A stretch of DNA of 34,259 bases from Mycobacterium sp. 852002-51961_SCH5331710 (GCF_001665535.1 NZ_LZSQ01000118.1:1-34259), one strand, 5' to 3'. Shown: positions 15,004 through 23,830, counted from the first letter of the stretch. Numbers and translations: made by a program. The notes: a model not told the origin generated them from the letters alone.

Positions 15004-15128
15004 ACCCCCTGACGTAAAGTGAGAGTGGGACGACATTCGCAGGGTCTGTCCCCCCCCAATAATCCCCTCCGCAGCGGAAGCGTCGTCCAGGCGACGGGCT
15101 GAGAACTTGAATTCCTCTGCCGCGGTGC

Positions 15129-15863
15129 TTATTCGGGCTTCTCGAAGTGCTGGTAGTCCTTGGGAGTTTCCCAATCGCCGCCCCATGTCCAGCCGCGGTC
15201 GGTGAAGATCTTCACCGCGGGGTCGCCGTCGTGCAGCAGGCCCGGGTCGATACGGGTGCGGTCGAGATAGGCGCCGGCGGTGGCGGGCTCGAGGCCGCCG
15301 CTGTCATCGATGTACGGGTTGATGAGCGGATTGATGTCGATGGCACGGCCGTAGGCGTGGAAGGACCAGTTGCCCGATCCGGGGATGCCGCGGCAGCTGA
15401 ACGCCGACGTGTTGTTGTCGCGCATCGACAATTCGTCTTCGGCGCCCGGATAGTGATCGGGCGTCTGCATCTTCTGGATCGGATAGCGCGCTTCGCGCAG
15501 CTGCTCGAAGATCTCGATGACCTCTGGCACCAAGTCTTGGTGTACGACCAACTCCCCGCGATGGGTCTGGGAATCCATTCCGAGATAGTCTATTTCGACG
15601 CGCCGCAGCCGCTCCGGAGCCAAAGGGCAACCGGGACGCCAACTTTCGCCGAGGTCGGCGGCGGTGACGGGAAGGACTTCGGCAGACGCCGGTGTGGTCG
15701 GCGGGGGAGGAGGCGCGGCGGTCGGCTGCGGCGCGGTGGTCGTGCTCGGTGGCGGGGTCGGCGCGGCCGGCGGCGGCGAGGACGTGCACTGCACAAGCAG
15801 CGCAGCCGCCGCGGCGATGGCGGCCAGCCTGGTGATCGCGACGGTACGACCGTAGTTGCCCAC
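15129..15863 (-). CDS. M15-type peptidoglycan peptidase, exported
   Basis: A 244-residue secreted protein of the D-alanyl-D-alanine carboxypeptidase/endolysin-like M15 group, expected to cut peptide bonds in peptidoglycan. The signal peptide (1-26) ends in LLVQC, a non-standard lipobox, so lipidation at C26 is only possible. A Pro/Thr-rich tether covers about 29-60. The zinc site is visible as SFHAYGRAIDIN (H169, D176) and DYQHFE (H239). NNTSAFSCRGIPGSGNWS lies just before it. The start GTG 15863 has no ribosome site but sits six bases after a TACGAT box, suggesting a leaderless transcript. It lies 195 bases upstream of arr on the same strand, with the arr regulatory region between. Confidence 0.88.
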   Translation of the reverse strand: MGNYGRTVAITRLAAIAAAAALLVQCTSSPPPAAPTPPPSTTTAPQPTAAPPPPPTTPASAEVLPVTAADLGESWRPGCPLAPERLRRVEIDYLGMDSQTHRGELVVHQDLVPEVIEIFEQLREARYPIQKMQTPDHYPGAEDELSMRDNNTSAFSCRGIPGSGNWSFHAYGRAIDINPLINPYIDDSGGLEPATAGAYLDRTRIDPGLLHDGDPAVKIFTDRGWTWGGDWETPKDYQHFEKPE

Positions 15864-15869
15864 GGCCGG

Positions 15870-15875
15870 ATCGTA
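15870..15875 (-). promoter_or_regulatory. -10 box of a predicted leaderless promoter for the M15 peptidase
   Basis: On the minus strand TACGAT (TAnnnT type) is followed by CCGGCC and then directly by GTG. The six-base distance would place the transcription start on the start codon. The same layout, TAGGCT-CCGGCC-GTGG, occurs before the DUF3592 gene at 31666. No -35 box is clear. Confidence 0.4.
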
Positions 15876-15893
15876 CTGTGTCCGGCAACGGAT

Positions 15894-17945
15894 TCAGGGC
15901 AGATAGAAGCCGCGGATCCGGTAGAAGCGTCCGCGACCGAGCAGGGCGTTGGCGGCCTGCAGTCCGGACATCACCGCCGCCTCGATGCACCCGGCGTTCA
16001 TGCCGCAGTCGGTCCAGTCGCCCGCCAGCACGAGGTTGTCGTAGCCGCTCTCGTCGGGACGCAGCCGGTATTTGTCCGATCCCGGCACCGATTGCACGTA
16101 GCGGTCGGACGGATCGATGTTGACGCTGACGTGTTGGGTGGCCAACGCGTCGGGGCCGCGATGACCGTTGACGCCGCAGAGCAGATGCCACGCGAAGCCG
16201 TCGGCGGTCGTCGCACCGGGTAGGTACAAACCGATGTGGTGATCGAGGTACCGGACCGCTGCGGCGTGTACGGCGTCTCGGCTCCGGTGGACATAGTCGT
16301 CGTGAGGCTCGCCGACGGGCCACTTGGCGTCGAAGGCGCCGCAGAAGTAGGCGACGGTCGCGGGCCGATCGCCGGCGGGCCAGTCCTCGGCCCACAATGT
16401 CTGCGGCATCGAGGCCCAGGTGTCGAATGGGGGAACATAGGCGCTGGTGGTCACTCCGGGTCGGGGCCACCCGAGAGTCGGTTCGTCCGGTCGCAGCCAG
16501 ATCTGAAACGCCTGGGTGGCGACGGTGCGCACGTGCTCGGTCATCGCGCGCCATTCGGGCTGATCGTCGATGAGCTCTTCCGCGACGAGTTCGACCATGC
16601 TCAGCGACATCGCCAGCACGACATGGTCGAAATCGGTTCCGCGCCGCAGCAACCGCCTCTCGACGTCGCCACGGTCGCCGAAATGTGATTCCAGCGTCTG
16701 CATTCCGGGACGCGCCTGCACCTGGTCGGCGATCGGCTCGCTGGGAAACACGGGCAATTCGCCCACCCGGGTCAACGGGTGGTACTCATCGACACCCGGG
16801 GCCAGCGCGAGCTGCCGGCCCATGGTGATCGCCTCGATGTGTCGTCGTGAGTCGTCCAGATGCAGCCGGTCGACCCGATGAAAGAACTCGAAGCGCACGC
16901 CTCGCCGGCGCAGGACCTGGTAGATGGGTGCGATCACGATCTCGCCCATCCCCGCGGTCATCTTCCAGAAGATCGCGCCCTTGTACTCGAAAAGAACCAG
17001 GCCCGTGAGGAATACGGCCAGCCCCGCCGCGAAGGCGGGTCGCTGCGGGTCGCCATCGGCATAACCGAAAACGAGGTCGTAGAGGCCGCGGATAAGCGGG
17101 AAGTCCAAGACGTCGGGGTGGGCGCCGTGTCGCAGGATCCACTGGCCGAAGTCTTCGTCGTTGATGGCGCGGAAACCGCGGGGGTCGGTCACGAGGTTGT
17201 CGACGATGAGTCCGCGCACCACCGCAACCACGAGCGACACGAGAAGCCAGGACCGCTTGTGGTCGGGGCGGTGTTCGCAGTCGAGGGTCCGGCCGATCGC
17301 GGCGACGGCCTCGTCGAGCGGCTGCGCCGAGGACCCCGGTTCGAGGGCCGCGGTGAGTGCCGCGAACGCCGCGCGCTGCACCGATTCGATCGCGGTTTCG
17401 GTGGACGGAAGGTGTGGGGAGGTCGAGATGACGAGTCCGACCGGTTCGGTGTCGCGCAAGCTGCGGGTGAAGTCGACGAGCAGTTGTGCCGCTCGGCGCA
17501 AGAAGCCGACGGCCGTGATCTCACGCCCGGCCGAACCGGGCTCGCCCGGCACGTCGTCGTTGCGGGTGAACGTGCCCAGCCAGGTCAGCCAGTCATCGCC
17601 CTGCCGATCGGCCAGCCCGAGGTTGTCGGCGGGGATCAGTGCCTGGTCCCAGGTGTGGATCGGCGCGGCGGGGTCGGTTGTGGCGCGGTCGAGTTCGGCG
17701 TAGCACTCGCGAAGCAGCCCGAAGGCGTTCTCGTACGAGCCGAGCCAGATGTGCAGCCCGTGCTCCTCGATGCGACCGTGAGGTCCGCGGCTCGAGGCGG
17801 CCTTACCGCCGAGTCGCCAGCCGCGTTGGTAGACGGTGATCGAGTCGAACCGGTCTTGCCAGCCTGGCTCGCTGAGCCGCCAGGCCGCGCTGAGGCCGGC
17901 CATACCGCCGCCGAGGATGGCGACCTTGCCGCCGGACCGTTTCAC
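15894..17945 (-). CDS. FAD-dependent oxidoreductase, carotenoid/phytoene-desaturase-like
   Basis: A 683-residue flavoprotein of the amine-oxidase/phytoene-desaturase superfamily. The FAD motif VAILGGGMAGLSAAWRL is at 8-24, followed by RGWRLGGKAAS (41-51) and EHGLHIWLGSYENAF (61-75), the segment that packs on the flavin. The C-terminal FAD motif is NLVLAGDWTDCGMNAGCIEA near residues 645-664. The middle has hydrophobic stretches (SWLLVSLVVAVVRGLIVDNL, and FAAGLAVFLTGLVLFEY then KGAIFWKM), suggesting membrane attachment and a lipid substrate. It is longer than CrtI-type enzymes (about 500). GTG 17945 overlaps the upstream cyclase stop in GTGA, so translation is coupled. The divergent arm encodes a polyprenyl diphosphate synthase, making an isoprenoid substrate plausible but inferred. 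Confidence 0.85.
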   Translation of the reverse strand: MKRSGGKVAILGGGMAGLSAAWRLSEPGWQDRFDSITVYQRGWRLGGKAASSRGPHGRIEEHGLHIWLGSYENAFGLLRECYAELDRATTDPAAPIHTWDQALIPADNLGLADRQGDDWLTWLGTFTRNDDVPGEPGSAGREITAVGFLRRAAQLLVDFTRSLRDTEPVGLVISTSPHLPSTETAIESVQRAAFAALTAALEPGSSAQPLDEAVAAIGRTLDCEHRPDHKRSWLLVSLVVAVVRGLIVDNLVTDPRGFRAINDEDFGQWILRHGAHPDVLDFPLIRGLYDLVFGYADGDPQRPAFAAGLAVFLTGLVLFEYKGAIFWKMTAGMGEIVIAPIYQVLRRRGVRFEFFHRVDRLHLDDSRRHIEAITMGRQLALAPGVDEYHPLTRVGELPVFPSEPIADQVQARPGMQTLESHFGDRGDVERRLLRRGTDFDHVVLAMSLSMVELVAEELIDDQPEWRAMTEHVRTVATQAFQIWLRPDEPTLGWPRPGVTTSAYVPPFDTWASMPQTLWAEDWPAGDRPATVAYFCGAFDAKWPVGEPHDDYVHRSRDAVHAAAVRYLDHHIGLYLPGATTADGFAWHLLCGVNGHRGPDALATQHVSVNIDPSDRYVQSVPGSDKYRLRPDESGYDNLVLAGDWTDCGMNAGCIEAAVMSGLQAANALLGRGRFYRIRGFYLP

Positions 17946-20900
17946 GCCAGCAGGGCTCGTGCCCGGGCCAGCTCGGGCCATGTGCTGTCCGGCGGGAACC
18001 GCTCGACGACGTCGGCGAGGGTTCCGCGCTGGGAGTCTCCACCCAGCTGGTAAAGATCGGCGGCAGCGCGCAATTCGAAAATCGCCGCGCCTTGGCTGCG
18101 GGCCCGCGCGAGTGCGTCCTGCAGGCAGCAGTCCCGGGTAGCGGCGTCGCCTTCGGTGTGTGCCCGCAACCGGCACAGCTCGGCGTCGTAGAAGTGCACG
18201 TCGGTGTCGGTCGCCAGCTGCAAGGCCGCGTCGAGCCGCGCACGGGCTTCGTCGGTTCTGCCCGCGGCGGACAGAAGCCTTGCCACGATGCTGTCGTAGA
18301 AGGTGAGGAACATTCGTACTTCCGCTGCGCGCCAGGCTTCGACGAGCATTGTCATCGTGTCGATGTGCCGTTCCAGGGTGGCAGGCTCGACATCGTCGGC
18401 GGTCAGTGCCCACAAGCCGTCGACGGTGCACTGCTGGGTCGCGGCGATGAGTGCGAACGCGTCGAACCCGTACCGCTCGGCGTCGGCGGCCATCGCGGCG
18501 ACGATCGCCCCGGCCCGGTCGAGTTCGCCGGCTTCGACGTACATCCAGGCCTCGTAGCTTCTCGCGTAGGCGGCGCTGTAGGGGCCCTGCGGGAAGCCGA
18601 GGTGTTCGACACGGCGGGCGGTGCGGTCGAACTCGGCTTGCGCCCCGGAGAAATCGCCCATCACCAGCCGGGCGGCGGCCAGGTGAGTGTAGATCGACGC
18701 CAGCGGTTCATTGGGGATGAACCAGTGCGTCTCGTCCTCGCCGGCACCGACGTCGGTGCGTGCCGCGACCGACTCCAAACCCTCTCTGGCGGACAGGAAT
18801 TGGCCCCGGTACCAGGCCAGCATGGCGAAGCCCGCGTCGTTGTTCACCAGGAACCAGGCGACGTTTCCCTTCTGGCCGGCGCGAACCGCGGTGAGCACCT
18901 GCTCGGCGCGTTGCAGGTCGGCGCGCGTGGCGAAGTAGCCGTACAGGGCCGTCATCGTGGTCAGGAATTCCTCGGTGAGATCGGTGCCCACCACCTGCAG
19001 GCAGCGTTCGAAGTCGATCGCGGCCTGGGGGCTGGAGGTGCCCTCGATCGCTGACGCGAGAAAGCCGCGACGAAGCCGGATCTCGACTTCCAGCCGGTCG
19101 CGGTGGCCGCCGGGCGCAATGCGTTCGACTCGGGTGATCGCCTCGTTGAGGAACCCGAGGGATTCCCCGAGTGCACCGCGGCGCCGGGCGTCGGAGGCGG
19201 CCTGCTGGTACGCCGTCGCCGCGTCGTCGAACCGCTGTGCCTCGTCGTAATGCCGTGCGACGAGCCGCCATTCGGACTTTCCATCGGCGGATCCGGCGTC
19301 GAGGGCGGCCGCGATCCGGCCGTGGAGGGTTCGTCGGACGCTCGGCGGAGACAACTCGTAGGCCACCTCGCGGAGGAGTTCGTGGCGGAACCGGAAGGTG
19401 TCCGCGCTCGTCCGCTCGATGACGCGGGCATCCTCGAGGGCGCCGAGGACGTCGTCGACATCGGTCTCGGGCAGGTCGGTCGCCGAGAGCAGCAGTTGAC
19501 GGTCGAACTCTCTGCCGATGGTGGCGGCGGCCTCGACGATCGGCACGGTGTTACGGGTCGCGCGCAATCGCGACAACAACGACTCGTACAGAGCATCGGG
19601 GACGTGTCCGTTCTGGCCCGCCGACAGCGGTACGCGGTCGAGGGCCGCGACGACCTCCTCGATGTACAGCGGGACCCCGTCGCACCGCTGCCGCACGGAA
19701 CGCCGGACGTCGGTTGACACTTCGGGGGCTAGCGCACCGATCAATGCGTCCGTGTCATCGTCGGTCAGGGGTTTGACCTCGAAAATCCTGACGTCGCCCA
19801 CGCTGGGCAGCTTGGTGGCGTCGCGCGCGGTGATCACCACGAGCAGTCGGCCGAGGCGGGCGCTCAGGATTCTGTCGACCACTTCCACGGTCGACGGATC
19901 GAACCAGTGCAGGTCTTCTATGACCAGGAGGCCGGGATCGTGACCGACGCACGCGATGAGGTAGTCGTGAACGCTGCCGGCGATGTCCTCGTAGAGCTTG
20001 CCGCCTTCGGCCTCGGCGGCTTGATAACCCGCCTCGGCGGCGATGCCGAGAACCGGGGCCAGGAGGGGCAGTGTCGTTGACGGATCGCGTCCGAGTTCGG
20101 TGATCTCCTTCTCGAGCAGCCGCAGCCGTTCGCCCTGTTCGGTGAGTCGGGTTATGCCGCAACGACGTTCGAGCAGGTCGCGAACGGGATGGAGACCCGC
20201 GACGGTGTGGAACGGAGAGCCGAAGATGGTGATGACCGTTGCCCCGGATTGTTCGGCGAGGTTCACAGCCGCCTGGGCGAGGCGGCTCTTGCCGATGCCG
20301 GCCTCACCGACAAACGCGACACCGGCCGTGTCGAGGGTTCCCGCTTGCGCCTGCGCCCAACTCTGCTCGAGGTAGGCCAACTCCTCGCGTCGGCCGACCA
20401 ACGGCCCCAACGTCGCCCGGGTCGGCATGGCCCGCTCGCCGAGCACCTCGTGGTGCGCGACGGGCTCCTCGACACCTTTCACGGGCTGGGGTGGTCGCGA
20501 TGCGAGTTCGAAGGTGTCGCGGATCAGGGGTTCGACAGCGTCGCTCACCACGACGGCGCCCGGCGGCGCGATGCTGGACACCCGGGCGGTGAGGTTCGCG
20601 GCGAATCCGTAGACGTCGTCCTGGCCGGTGTCGAGGTACACGAGCCCGCGGTGAACCCCTACGCGGACACTGACTTCAACGCCGAAGCGGTCCCGCGCCT
20701 GCGCGCTGAGCCGCGCCACGTCGCGGGTGATGTCCAGGCCGGCCTGCACAGCACGGCGGACGTCGTTCTCGTGTGCGCGGGGATAGCCGAAGACCACCAG
20801 CAGGCCGTCGCCCTTCGTCGAGCCGATGTGTCCTTCGTAGCGGTCGACGATGCGCTGCACCTGATCGCGATACTTGCCGACGATGATGCGGTACGCCTCG

Positions 20901-21142
20901 GGTTCGATGCGGGTCGAGAGCACGGTGGAGTCGACGAGATCGCAGAACAGCAGCGTCAGCCGGCGTAGTTCACCGCCGGTCGTCGGCGCTGCGAGCAGGT
21001 CTTCGGCCTCGGGGTTTCTGTGGTCGACGGCCAGAACCCGCTCGGCCAACGATGTCGCGGTCGCCCGATCACCGCGGTTGATGGCTTGTACTGCTCGATC
21101 AAGCAATTCATCGACCGCTCGCCGGTGATCGCGCTCGGTCAC
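17942..21142 (-). CDS. Class III cyclase-domain / AAA ATPase / TPR-like regulator
   Basis: A 1066-residue multidomain protein. An N-terminal helical piece (1-50) leads into a class III nucleotide cyclase domain (about 60-235): LLFCDLVDST with metal ligand D68, GSTKGDGLLVVFG with K110 and second metal aspartate D112, and VYGFAANLTARVSS with N183 and R187, so the catalytic set looks complete. An ATPase domain follows: Walker A GEAGIGKS at 279-286, Walker B LLVIED at 405-410. The last 450 residues are helical repeats rich in alanine, TPR-like. This is the architecture of large mycobacterial cyclase-ATPase proteins, some with LuxR tails; none is seen here. GTG 21142 overlaps the upstream stop in GTGA. 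Whether it makes cAMP is unproven. Confidence 0.9.
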   Translation of the reverse strand: MTERDHRRAVDELLDRAVQAINRGDRATATSLAERVLAVDHRNPEAEDLLAAPTTGGELRRLTLLFCDLVDSTVLSTRIEPEAYRIIVGKYRDQVQRIVDRYEGHIGSTKGDGLLVVFGYPRAHENDVRRAVQAGLDITRDVARLSAQARDRFGVEVSVRVGVHRGLVYLDTGQDDVYGFAANLTARVSSIAPPGAVVVSDAVEPLIRDTFELASRPPQPVKGVEEPVAHHEVLGERAMPTRATLGPLVGRREELAYLEQSWAQAQAGTLDTAGVAFVGEAGIGKSRLAQAAVNLAEQSGATVITIFGSPFHTVAGLHPVRDLLERRCGITRLTEQGERLRLLEKEITELGRDPSTTLPLLAPVLGIAAEAGYQAAEAEGGKLYEDIAGSVHDYLIACVGHDPGLLVIEDLHWFDPSTVEVVDRILSARLGRLLVVITARDATKLPSVGDVRIFEVKPLTDDDTDALIGALAPEVSTDVRRSVRQRCDGVPLYIEEVVAALDRVPLSAGQNGHVPDALYESLLSRLRATRNTVPIVEAAATIGREFDRQLLLSATDLPETDVDDVLGALEDARVIERTSADTFRFRHELLREVAYELSPPSVRRTLHGRIAAALDAGSADGKSEWRLVARHYDEAQRFDDAATAYQQAASDARRRGALGESLGFLNEAITRVERIAPGGHRDRLEVEIRLRRGFLASAIEGTSSPQAAIDFERCLQVVGTDLTEEFLTTMTALYGYFATRADLQRAEQVLTAVRAGQKGNVAWFLVNNDAGFAMLAWYRGQFLSAREGLESVAARTDVGAGEDETHWFIPNEPLASIYTHLAAARLVMGDFSGAQAEFDRTARRVEHLGFPQGPYSAAYARSYEAWMYVEAGELDRAGAIVAAMAADAERYGFDAFALIAATQQCTVDGLWALTADDVEPATLERHIDTMTMLVEAWRAAEVRMFLTFYDSIVARLLSAAGRTDEARARLDAALQLATDTDVHFYDAELCRLRAHTEGDAATRDCCLQDALARARSQGAAIFELRAAADLYQLGGDSQRGTLADVVERFPPDSTWPELARARALLA

Positions 21143-21720
21143 AGCTCGATGAACACCTTTACGATCTGGTCGCTCTTGCCGTCCGGATAACCCACCCGAA
21201 CGTCACCGAAATAGACCGAGCCGGGCAGTCCAGCGGCGTTGACCTCGATTTGGAAGGCCACCTCGTTGGGCCCCAGTGTGCCGAGCGGCCTCAGTTGTGA
21301 ATCCCTTCCTGCGTCGGGCAGAAAGGTGATCCGATCGTCGGGTATGGAGAGGTAGCCGTTCGACAGCGGTGTCGCCAAGCCGAGATGGCGCTGCACTTCG
21401 ACCCGTACGGTCGGAAACTTCTGCGAATGTACGGTGCGCTTGGGCGGCGGAGCCGCCGCGGCGCTCGCCGAACTCACCGTGCCGCTCGCCGAACTAGCCG
21501 AACTCGCGGAGCCACAGCCACAGTCACCGACCGGTGCGCAAATTTTCTGTGACGAACAGCAATTGAAGGCAGCCGTGGTGAATGCGAGGCTACCCTTGAT
21601 GGCGACATCGACGAGTTGTTGGATCGTGGCGGTGCAGTCGTGTGGTGGCGGGCATTGCGGGTGGGGTTCGCCGACATCGATGCGGCCGACTGGGCCGCGG
21701 GCCGAACAGCTGCAATTCAT
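21139..21720 (-). CDS. Cysteine-rich unknown protein with a beta-sandwich-like C-terminal half
   Basis: A 193-residue protein I cannot assign. The N-terminal 65 residues carry ten cysteines in short clusters (MNCSCSA, CPPPHDC, NCCSSQKIC, DCGCGS), then a Ser/Ala run, SASSASSASGTVSSASAAAA. The C-terminal 100 residues look all-beta and end NEVAFQIEVNAAGLPGSVYF then GDVRVGYPDGKSDQIVKVFI. A similar PG-VY-G pattern ends the 209-residue protein of the opposite arm. No signal peptide or membrane helix is evident, so the cysteines may bind metal or crosslink a cytoplasmic assembly. ATG 21720 overlaps the upstream stop by one base (TGATG) and overlaps the cyclase start downstream by four, so it sits in a coupled operon. 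Confidence 0.75.
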   Translation of the reverse strand: MNCSCSARGPVGRIDVGEPHPQCPPPHDCTATIQQLVDVAIKGSLAFTTAAFNCCSSQKICAPVGDCGCGSASSASSASGTVSSASAAAAPPPKRTVHSQKFPTVRVEVQRHLGLATPLSNGYLSIPDDRITFLPDAGRDSQLRPLGTLGPNEVAFQIEVNAAGLPGSVYFGDVRVGYPDGKSDQIVKVFIEL

Positions 21721-23114
21721 CACTGCCCCTTGGTTTGTGGGGTCTTGTTGAGCATGAGGCCCAGGATGCGCCACGGGTCGGTCGCCATCCGCGCCGATAC
21801 CTTGGCGCCGAAGTCGACCATCTCTGCTGGGTCGAAACCGCATTTGGCCCACTGGTTCACCAGGCCGGCATACTCGGTCGAAACCTCGGCGACGCAACTG
21901 GCCCACAGGTCGACGGCTTCGGCGACCGACGGAGGGACAGACTGCTGGCACCCGCACGGGGCCGGCGCTGCCGCCGTGGCGCAGACCGTCGGATCGATCG
22001 GTTTTGCGGGCTTGCCGGTGGCGGCGGATGGCTTCCAGCCGACGAGGCCCGACGGCGGGTTCAACGCGCAATCTATGAGCATGTTCTCACCGATGGAGGC
22101 GTAGCCCCCGATGACGGCGAACATCAGGGTGGCGACCGGCGGGACGCCTGCGAACTTCACCTCTTTCAGGGTGGTGATCTGAACGCCGCGTTCTTTCTTC
22201 TCGAAGCTGATGTAGCCGCGGTCGAGGACGGTGGACCCGTCGTCTTTGGTGCTGGCGCGGTTGTCGTCGATGTCGTAGTTGACGAACGCGCCGTCGCCTT
22301 TCTCGCCCTTCCAGTATTTGATCGCCGTCCTGAGCTGATAGCCGGGACTGACGCCGCACAAGGTACTGATGCTTTCCAGCACCCTGCTCCACCCGTAGCT
22401 GTCCGGCGTCTTCGGAATGGGGCTCATATCGCAGAAGAACGGACAACAGTTGTCCCAGTTGAGCGGGTCGACCACCTTCTTGACCTTGTCGACGGTCAGA
22501 CCGTCGCGGGAATACCTGACCTTCAGAACGGCGTACTCACCGCACGCGTCGCGCCGGATGCCGTACTCGTACGACATGTGGCGCAGATACGACAGAACTG
22601 CCGCGCTGACCAAGTCTTGCTCCACTGCGGCCGCGATGACCCCGTCGAAAGTGGAGCGACCTTGGAGGTATGTGTGAAACAAGTCCAGCAACCGCTGCCC
22701 GCCGGACTCCGAGATGGATCCGGTCTCGCCCGGAACGGCCACCGAGAGCGCACTGGCAAACAATTCCTGTTCTTCGTCGGACTGAGAGGACACCTGCCAA
22801 AGAGCGCCGATAACGTAGAGGAGCCGGGACATCTCGACGGGCCCGATGCCGACTTCCTCTTGGACTGCGACGGTACTGCGCATTTCGGCAAACTCGCGTA
22901 ACGCCTCTCTGCGCGAGGGGAATTCGGTTTGATCGGGATCAACCGAGAGTCGACGCACGAACTGCCGTACATCGTTGAACCAGCCTTGACGCCCCGGACC
23001 GGTGGTTCCGGGGAGGAAGGCCTCAACCCTCTCGGTGACGCTCGGGTCGTCGAGGGCCACCACGGTGTCGTCGAGGGCGCCGTAGAGTGCGAGCAAAGAG
23101 TGAAGGGTGGCCAT
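21720..23114 (-). CDS. Unknown 464-residue protein, first gene of the coupled minus-strand arm
   Basis: No family is recognised. The first 180 residues are helical (ALREFAEMRSTVAVQEEVGI, SRLLYVIGALWQVSS). A central region, about 190-330, contains CGEYAVLKVRYSRDG, a Cys cluster NCCPFFC (222-228), and an alternating beta segment, LDRGYISFEKKERGVQITTL then KEVKF, that resembles SRPBCC/START-like strands. After a Pro-rich linker with CATAAAPAPCGCQQ (378-391) comes an amphipathic helical tail, VAEAVDLWASCVAEVSTEYA onward, loosely like phasin helices. No signal peptide is present. ATG 23114 has GGGGAGGAG six bases upstream. Three further genes follow with 1-4 base overlaps. A role in binding a hydrophobic molecule or coating a granule is conjecture. 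Confidence 0.75.
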   Translation of the reverse strand: MATLHSLLALYGALDDTVVALDDPSVTERVEAFLPGTTGPGRQGWFNDVRQFVRRLSVDPDQTEFPSRREALREFAEMRSTVAVQEEVGIGPVEMSRLLYVIGALWQVSSQSDEEQELFASALSVAVPGETGSISESGGQRLLDLFHTYLQGRSTFDGVIAAAVEQDLVSAAVLSYLRHMSYEYGIRRDACGEYAVLKVRYSRDGLTVDKVKKVVDPLNWDNCCPFFCDMSPIPKTPDSYGWSRVLESISTLCGVSPGYQLRTAIKYWKGEKGDGAFVNYDIDDNRASTKDDGSTVLDRGYISFEKKERGVQITTLKEVKFAGVPPVATLMFAVIGGYASIGENMLIDCALNPPSGLVGWKPSAATGKPAKPIDPTVCATAAAPAPCGCQQSVPPSVAEAVDLWASCVAEVSTEYAGLVNQWAKCGFDPAEMVDFGAKVSARMATDPWRILGLMLNKTPQTKGQ

Positions 23115-23159
23115 TCGGGTCTCCTCCCCCCGGCGGGTGTGCTTAGCATACCGTCCATC

Positions 23160-23175
23160 GCCTGTTCGAGCAGGC
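23160..23175. promoter_or_regulatory. Dyad in the divergent promoter region, possible operator
   Basis: GCCTG-TTCGAG-CAGGC lies in the 86-base gap between the two arms. On the minus strand a -10-like TATGCT (plus-strand 23145-23150) serves the 464-residue gene, which places the dyad over its -35 region and just before the plus-strand start site. A regulator binding here could set both arms. The dyad is short, so the operator role is tentative. Confidence 0.3.
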
Positions 23176-23200
23176 TATTGCCGGGGAGGTAAAAGGGCTT

Positions 23201-23830
23201 ATGACCCGCACGTTTGGCGACGAAGGGAGCCTCGGGGACCTTCCGTGGGCGTCGGTGTTCGACCCGGCCGCCAATGCTCGCGCCCTGAGCGCGATCCAGG
23301 CGGAGGGGTTCCGGGCGGCCAGACAGATCGTCGATAGGTTCGTGCGCCTCGCCCCGCCGGATGGCGAGGCTGCGACGACGGAACCGCCTCGGGGTGCCCC
23401 CGACCTCGAGCAACTGACGCGCGCATGGTGGTCGGTGGCCGGCCAGTTTCTGCTCGGCGGGCGTGCTCGTGACGTCGAACTCGATTTGTCCAGTCCGGGA
23501 GGCCAGCAGGGCGTCGCACTGGAGTCGGCGATACCGGGCGGCGCGGAGACGGTGGTGTGGGTGCACAACCGCACCGATCACAATTTCGGTCGAATCCAGT
23601 TGCGGTGCAGCGACCTTCTCGCGCGAAGTGGCGCGCTGATCAGCGCGCGTGAACTGACGTTGGACCCGCCAATGGTGGAGATGCCACCGAGGTGTAGCCG
23701 CGGTATCGCTGTGGGACTGCAGGTTTCAGACTCGACTTCACCCGGGGTGTACCGGGGCACCATGCTCGTCGATGCCGACGACAACTTGTGGCTTCCGGTG
23801 GTTCTCACGCTGCGGGCACCGGGCTCATGA
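23201..23830 (+). CDS. Unknown 209-residue protein with helical N-terminus and beta-sandwich-like C-terminus
   Basis: No family is recognised with confidence. Residues 20-50 form an amphipathic helix (ARALSAIQAEGFRAARQIVD) of a kind seen in phasin-like proteins. Residues 90-205 look like an all-beta Ig-type domain: ETVVWVHNRTDHNFGRIQLR, then ELTLDPPMVEMPPRCSRGIA, then SPGVYRGTMLVDADDNLWLP and a final VVLTLRAPG. The ending resembles the tail of the 193-residue protein in the opposite arm. No signal peptide is seen. ATG 23201 has AAGGG three bases and GGGGAGG eleven bases upstream. Its stop overlaps the polyprenyl synthase start in ATGA, so translation is coupled and a shared pathway is likely. 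Confidence 0.75.
   Translation: MTRTFGDEGSLGDLPWASVFDPAANARALSAIQAEGFRAARQIVDRFVRLAPPDGEAATTEPPRGAPDLEQLTRAWWSVAGQFLLGGRARDVELDLSSPGGQQGVALESAIPGGAETVVWVHNRTDHNFGRIQLRCSDLLARSGALISARELTLDPPMVEMPPRCSRGIAVGLQVSDSTSPGVYRGTMLVDADDNLWLPVVLTLRAPGS

Noticed and set aside
15001..15128. Cytosine runs (seven Cs near 15050) suggesting a 6C-type small RNA
   Set aside because: The 6C RNA needs two C-rich hairpin loops of defined shape; only one run is present and it is not in a stable loop.
15147..16223. A 358-codon plus-strand open frame across the M15 peptidase and flavoenzyme
   Set aside because: Opposite-strand shadow of two recognised genes, without family motifs.
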